From: Rubrivirga sp. SAORIC476
GTDB taxonomy: Bacteria > Bacteroidota > Rhodothermia > Rhodothermales > Rubricoccaceae
Assembly: GCF_002283555.1 (NCBI RefSeq)
Contig: NZ_MVOI01000003.1
Location: 394,536 to 458,535, forward strand
DNA: 64,000 nt
Direction of reading: 5' to 3'
A program made the position numbers and the translations under genes. Under the pieces are notes generated by a model. The model did not search any database. It saw only the letters and a program-made list of their open reading frames with translations, and was not told where the DNA came from. The first letter of the stretch is position 1; each line of letters starts with the position of its first letter. Positions 61,806 to 64,000 of the stretch are shown piece by piece.

Positions 61806-62654
61806 TTACTCCGTTCCCCCTCCCACACTCACCGACTCGACCTCCAGCGTCATCTCCGAGATGCCCTCCGCGACGAGCCGCTGCTGCGCTTCGAGCTCTG
61901 CGATCTGCGCGTCGCGCGCCGGCGAGGGCGGCTCCATCTTCAAGCGCTCGATCTGGATGCCGACCTGCCCGCCCATGAGCATCCGGTCGGTGTCGTCCAT
62001 GAGCTGGTTGACGCCCGTCTCGATGCGCGAGACGGTGTGCGCCAGCGTCACGCCGTTGGTCTCCTGGAAGTCGCTGTAGATGGTGCGGCTGGTGATGGGC
62101 CGCGCGAGCGAATCCGCCGTGACGACCTGCGAAATCTCGATCACGTCGAAGGCGTCGGCGTCGACGTAGACGCTGAACTCGATGGACGTCGTGGAGTCCT
62201 GGTTGGTGGCGAGGCCGGGCTCGCCGAACAGGGAGCCAGGGTCGGAGGTCGTGAAGACGTAGGCGCGGCGTCCGTCGCGCGAGATCGGGCCGCGGAAGGC
62301 TGCCGCGCGAAGGCCCCGCGCCAGGCGCGGCACGTTCGGGACCTGGTCGAACAGTAGCTGGGCGGCGGTGCGCGGCGTCACCCCGTCCTCGGCGGCAGCC
62401 AGTTCGGGCGTGGCGAAGCGGTCGAGGCCAGTGGTGTCGCCGGAGGTCCGATACGTGGCCGTCGCGCCTGCGCCGGTGACCGTGAAGGTCTCCACCCCGC
62501 CGAGGTTATTCTGGTAGCGGAGCAGCATCGCGTCGGCCACGTCGCTGCCGGAGGTGAGGTCGCCGGTGGGCAGGGCTGCCTCGCCGCCGCCGTCGCCACA
62601 GGCGGCGACGAAGAGGAAGGCAGGGAGGAACGCGAGAAGAGCGAGGCGAGGCAT
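61806..62654 (-). CDS. lipoprotein, LolA/LppX-like fold
   Basis: A 282-residue lipoprotein (LLAFLPAFLFVAAC, Cys19). The pattern MLLRYQNNLGGVETFTVTG, and DADAFDVIEISQVV..TIYSDFQETNGVTLAHTVSRIE suggests an outer-membrane lipoprotein-sorting-like fold. The C-terminal 70 residues are helical with AQIAELEAQQRLVAEG. Function uncertain; the fold often binds acyl chains. Confidence 0.75.
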   Translation of the reverse strand: MPRLALLAFLPAFLFVAACGDGGGEAALPTGDLTSGSDVADAMLLRYQNNLGGVETFTVTGAGATATYRTSGDTTGLDRFATPELAAAEDGVTPRTAAQLLFDQVPNVPRLARGLRAAAFRGPISRDGRRAYVFTTSDPGSLFGEPGLATNQDSTTSIEFSVYVDADAFDVIEISQVVTADSLARPITSRTIYSDFQETNGVTLAHTVSRIETGVNQLMDDTDRMLMGGQVGIQIERLKMEPPSPARDAQIAELEAQQRLVAEGISEMTLEVESVSVGGGTE

Positions 62655-62673
62655 AGCGGGGGGTGAAGCGCGG

Positions 62674-62684
62674 CCCGGAAGCTA
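62674..62684 (-). promoter_or_regulatory. TAGCTTCCGGG promoter-like box
   Basis: Minus-strand TAGCTTCCGGG, 30 bases before the ATG at 62654. It lies next to the plus-strand box at 62700, so the two divergent genes have paired boxes. Confidence 0.45.
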
Positions 62685-62699
62685 CGGCCGCCTCCGGGC

Positions 62700-62711
62700 T
62701 AGCTTCCCTGG
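62700..62711 (+). promoter_or_regulatory. TAGCTTCCCTGG promoter-like box
   Basis: TAGCTTCCCTGG, 25 bases before the ATG at 62725. Confidence 0.4.
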
Positions 62712-62724
62712 TCCCCCACCTGCC

Positions 62725-63504
62725 ATGCTGCCTGTTCCTCCGTTCTTCGACCTTCCCGACACCGTGCGTGTCGGCGACGCCGTCTACCCCCCCGAGACGG
62801 TCCTCTCCCTCCTCGATCCCTACCTGACCGACGAGCGGCGCCAGCGGCTCTCGGCCGTCGTCGCGCGGCGTGCCTTCGGCGTGGTGCCCGTGCTGGAGGG
62901 GCTGGTGGACCCCGGCAACGTGAACGCGGTCCTGCGGAGCGCCGAGGGGCTCGGCTTCGGCGCTGCCCACGTGGTCGGGCTGGAGGCCGAGGCGGCCGAG
63001 ATGGTGGCCCAGGTCCTCGACGGCGACGAGGAGCCGACCCTCTCGGATCGCCGCGCCACGCGCCGGGCCAGCCAGGGCGCCCACAAGTGGGTCGAGCTTC
63101 GCGCCTGGACCGACCCGGCCGACTACGTCCGCCACGTCCACGCGTGTGGGGGCAAGGTGGCCGTCACCGCCCTTCGCGACGACGCGCTGCCCATCGCCGA
63201 GTGGGACTTCTCGCAGCCGACCGCGCTGGTCGTCGGCAACGAGCACGCGGGCGCCAGCGACGCCATGCTGGAGGCCGCCGACGCGGCGCTGCTGCTCCCG
63301 CTCGACGGCTTCGTGCAGAGCTACAACGTGTCGGTCGCCGCCGCGCTGTCGCTCTACCACGCCCGCGAGGACCGCCTCCGCCGGACCGGCCAGCACGCCG
63401 ACCTCGACGCCGACCGCCAGCGCCTCCTGCTGGCGCACTACACCGCCCGCGCCGTTCCGCTGGCCGCGGCGCTCCTGGCCGAACATTCCCGCCGCGCCGG
63501 GTGA
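62725..63504 (+). CDS. TrmH-like RNA 2'-O-methyltransferase (SpoU family)
   Basis: A 259-residue SPOUT methyltransferase. The family motifs are seen in order: GLVDPGNVNAVLRSAEGLGF (motif 1), TALVVGNEHAGAS (motif 2), LLPLDGFVQSYNVSVAAAL (motif 3). The N-terminal helix RRQRLSAVVARRAFGVVPVLEGL is like that of TrmH, which methylates G18 of tRNA. An rRNA or other tRNA site cannot be excluded. A promoter-like box is 25 bases upstream. Confidence 0.9.
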   Translation: MLPVPPFFDLPDTVRVGDAVYPPETVLSLLDPYLTDERRQRLSAVVARRAFGVVPVLEGLVDPGNVNAVLRSAEGLGFGAAHVVGLEAEAAEMVAQVLDGDEEPTLSDRRATRRASQGAHKWVELRAWTDPADYVRHVHACGGKVAVTALRDDALPIAEWDFSQPTALVVGNEHAGASDAMLEAADAALLLPLDGFVQSYNVSVAAALSLYHAREDRLRRTGQHADLDADRQRLLLAHYTARAVPLAAALLAEHSRRAG

Positions 63505-63571
63505 GACCCCGAGCCGGCATGCTGCGGCTTGACGGATGAACGGTCACCCGTCCCTCCTTCCCCCCGGACCG

Positions 63572-64000
63572 ATGCTCCTTCGCGCCTCCCTCCTCGCCCT
63601 GATCGCCGCCGTCGCCTGGGGCTGCGCGTCCGCACGCGACGCGTACGTCGATGGCATGGACCTCGAGACCGCCGGCGACTACGCCGGGGCCGCCAACGCC
63701 TACATCGTCGCCCTCGAACGCGACCGCTCACTGCCGAACGTCGCCGGACGGCTCCAGGTGGCCGGGCGGCAGGCCGTCCGGCAGTCCATCGAGAGGGCGA
63801 CCGCGCTCGGCCCCGAGGACGCCGCCCTCCAGTACCGCAGCGCCGACGCGCTTGTCCGACGCGCCGCCTCTGTGGGCGTCGATCTGGAGCGGCCGGCGTC
63901 GTTCGAGTCCACGCGCGACGCGCTCTACGCCCGTGCCGTGGAGGCCCTCTACGACCGCGCCGAGGCCGACTACCAGACGGGCCGCTTTTCCGACGCGCTC
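63572..64000 (+). CDS. lipoprotein with TPR-like repeats, 3' partial
   Basis: The frame is open to the window edge, so only the first 143 residues are visible. Signal MLLRASLLALIAAVAWGCASA has a lipobox (AWGC, Cys18). YVDGMDLETAGDYAGAANAYIVALERDRSLPN and ALYDRAEADYQTGRFSDAL have the TPR-type A-x-x-Y-x-x-A-L spacing. Probably a periplasmic protein-protein interaction lipoprotein. Confidence 0.75.
   Translation, partial: MLLRASLLALIAAVAWGCASARDAYVDGMDLETAGDYAGAANAYIVALERDRSLPNVAGRLQVAGRQAVRQSIERATALGPEDAALQYRSADALVRRAASVGVDLERPASFESTRDALYARAVEALYDRAEADYQTGRFSDAL

Overview
The window looks like a chromosome segment of a high-GC (about 70% by eye), Gram-negative marine-type bacterium of the Rhodothermota, probably near Rubrivirga/Rubricoccus. 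This is inference. It rests on the many lipobox lipoproteins, a Bacteroidota-style isoleucyl-tRNA synthetase, serine palmitoyltransferase, TonB-type and fasciclin lipoproteins, start codons without Shine-Dalgarno sequences, and a recurrent TAnCTTnnG box like the Bacteroidota -7 element TAnnTTTG. Coding density is very high, many genes overlap by ATGA or GTGA, and I see no transposase, phage gene or CRISPR array.

Layout. 1-7.1 kb: partial DUF4105 protease-like protein, BLUF photoreceptor, tRNA-Glu and tRNA-His, an M16 peptidase pair, an amidase and small lipoproteins. 7.1-11.6 kb: surface sugar genes (3,5-epimerase, C-methyltransferase, NAD epimerase, WecB/TagA/CpsF glycosyltransferase). 11.8-15.5 kb: serine palmitoyltransferase, a GNAT-type acyltransferase that may be the bacterial ceramide synthase, and an FAD oxidoreductase. 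16-18.7 kb: NarX/NarL-type signalling with one normal and one degenerate regulator. 19-26 kb: DoxX, FxsA, EamA, lspA, ileS. 26.2-29.9 kb: three overlapping or closely spaced phosphorelay genes.

30.1-39.6 kb: the most remarkable part, an eight-gene co-directional operon with mostly overlapping stops and starts. It encodes three B12-type radical SAM enzymes, a Rieske oxygenase, two GNAT-like proteins, a fatty-acid desaturase and a GH3-type acyl-adenylating ligase. I propose that it makes an unusual, probably amide-linked lipid; the product is unknown.

39.6-64 kb: purine nucleoside phosphorylase, a yggS-membrane protein-divIVA group, a tRNA-queuosine mannosyltransferase-like enzyme, ComF, an ABC ATPase, a SodC-like protein that has lost copper ligands, two DUF5715 proteins, a family-B DNA polymerase, a fasciclin lipoprotein with a strong terminator, a polyprenyl sugar phosphotransferase, an ABC-F ATPase, PhnA/YjdM, a Ycf48-like lipoprotein, an SDR, a TrmH-like methyltransferase and a lipoprotein cut by the window end.

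A family of short palindromes built on CCGCCTCGG/CCGAGGCGG lies in intergenic gaps, and the same 9-mer is strongly over-represented in the genes.
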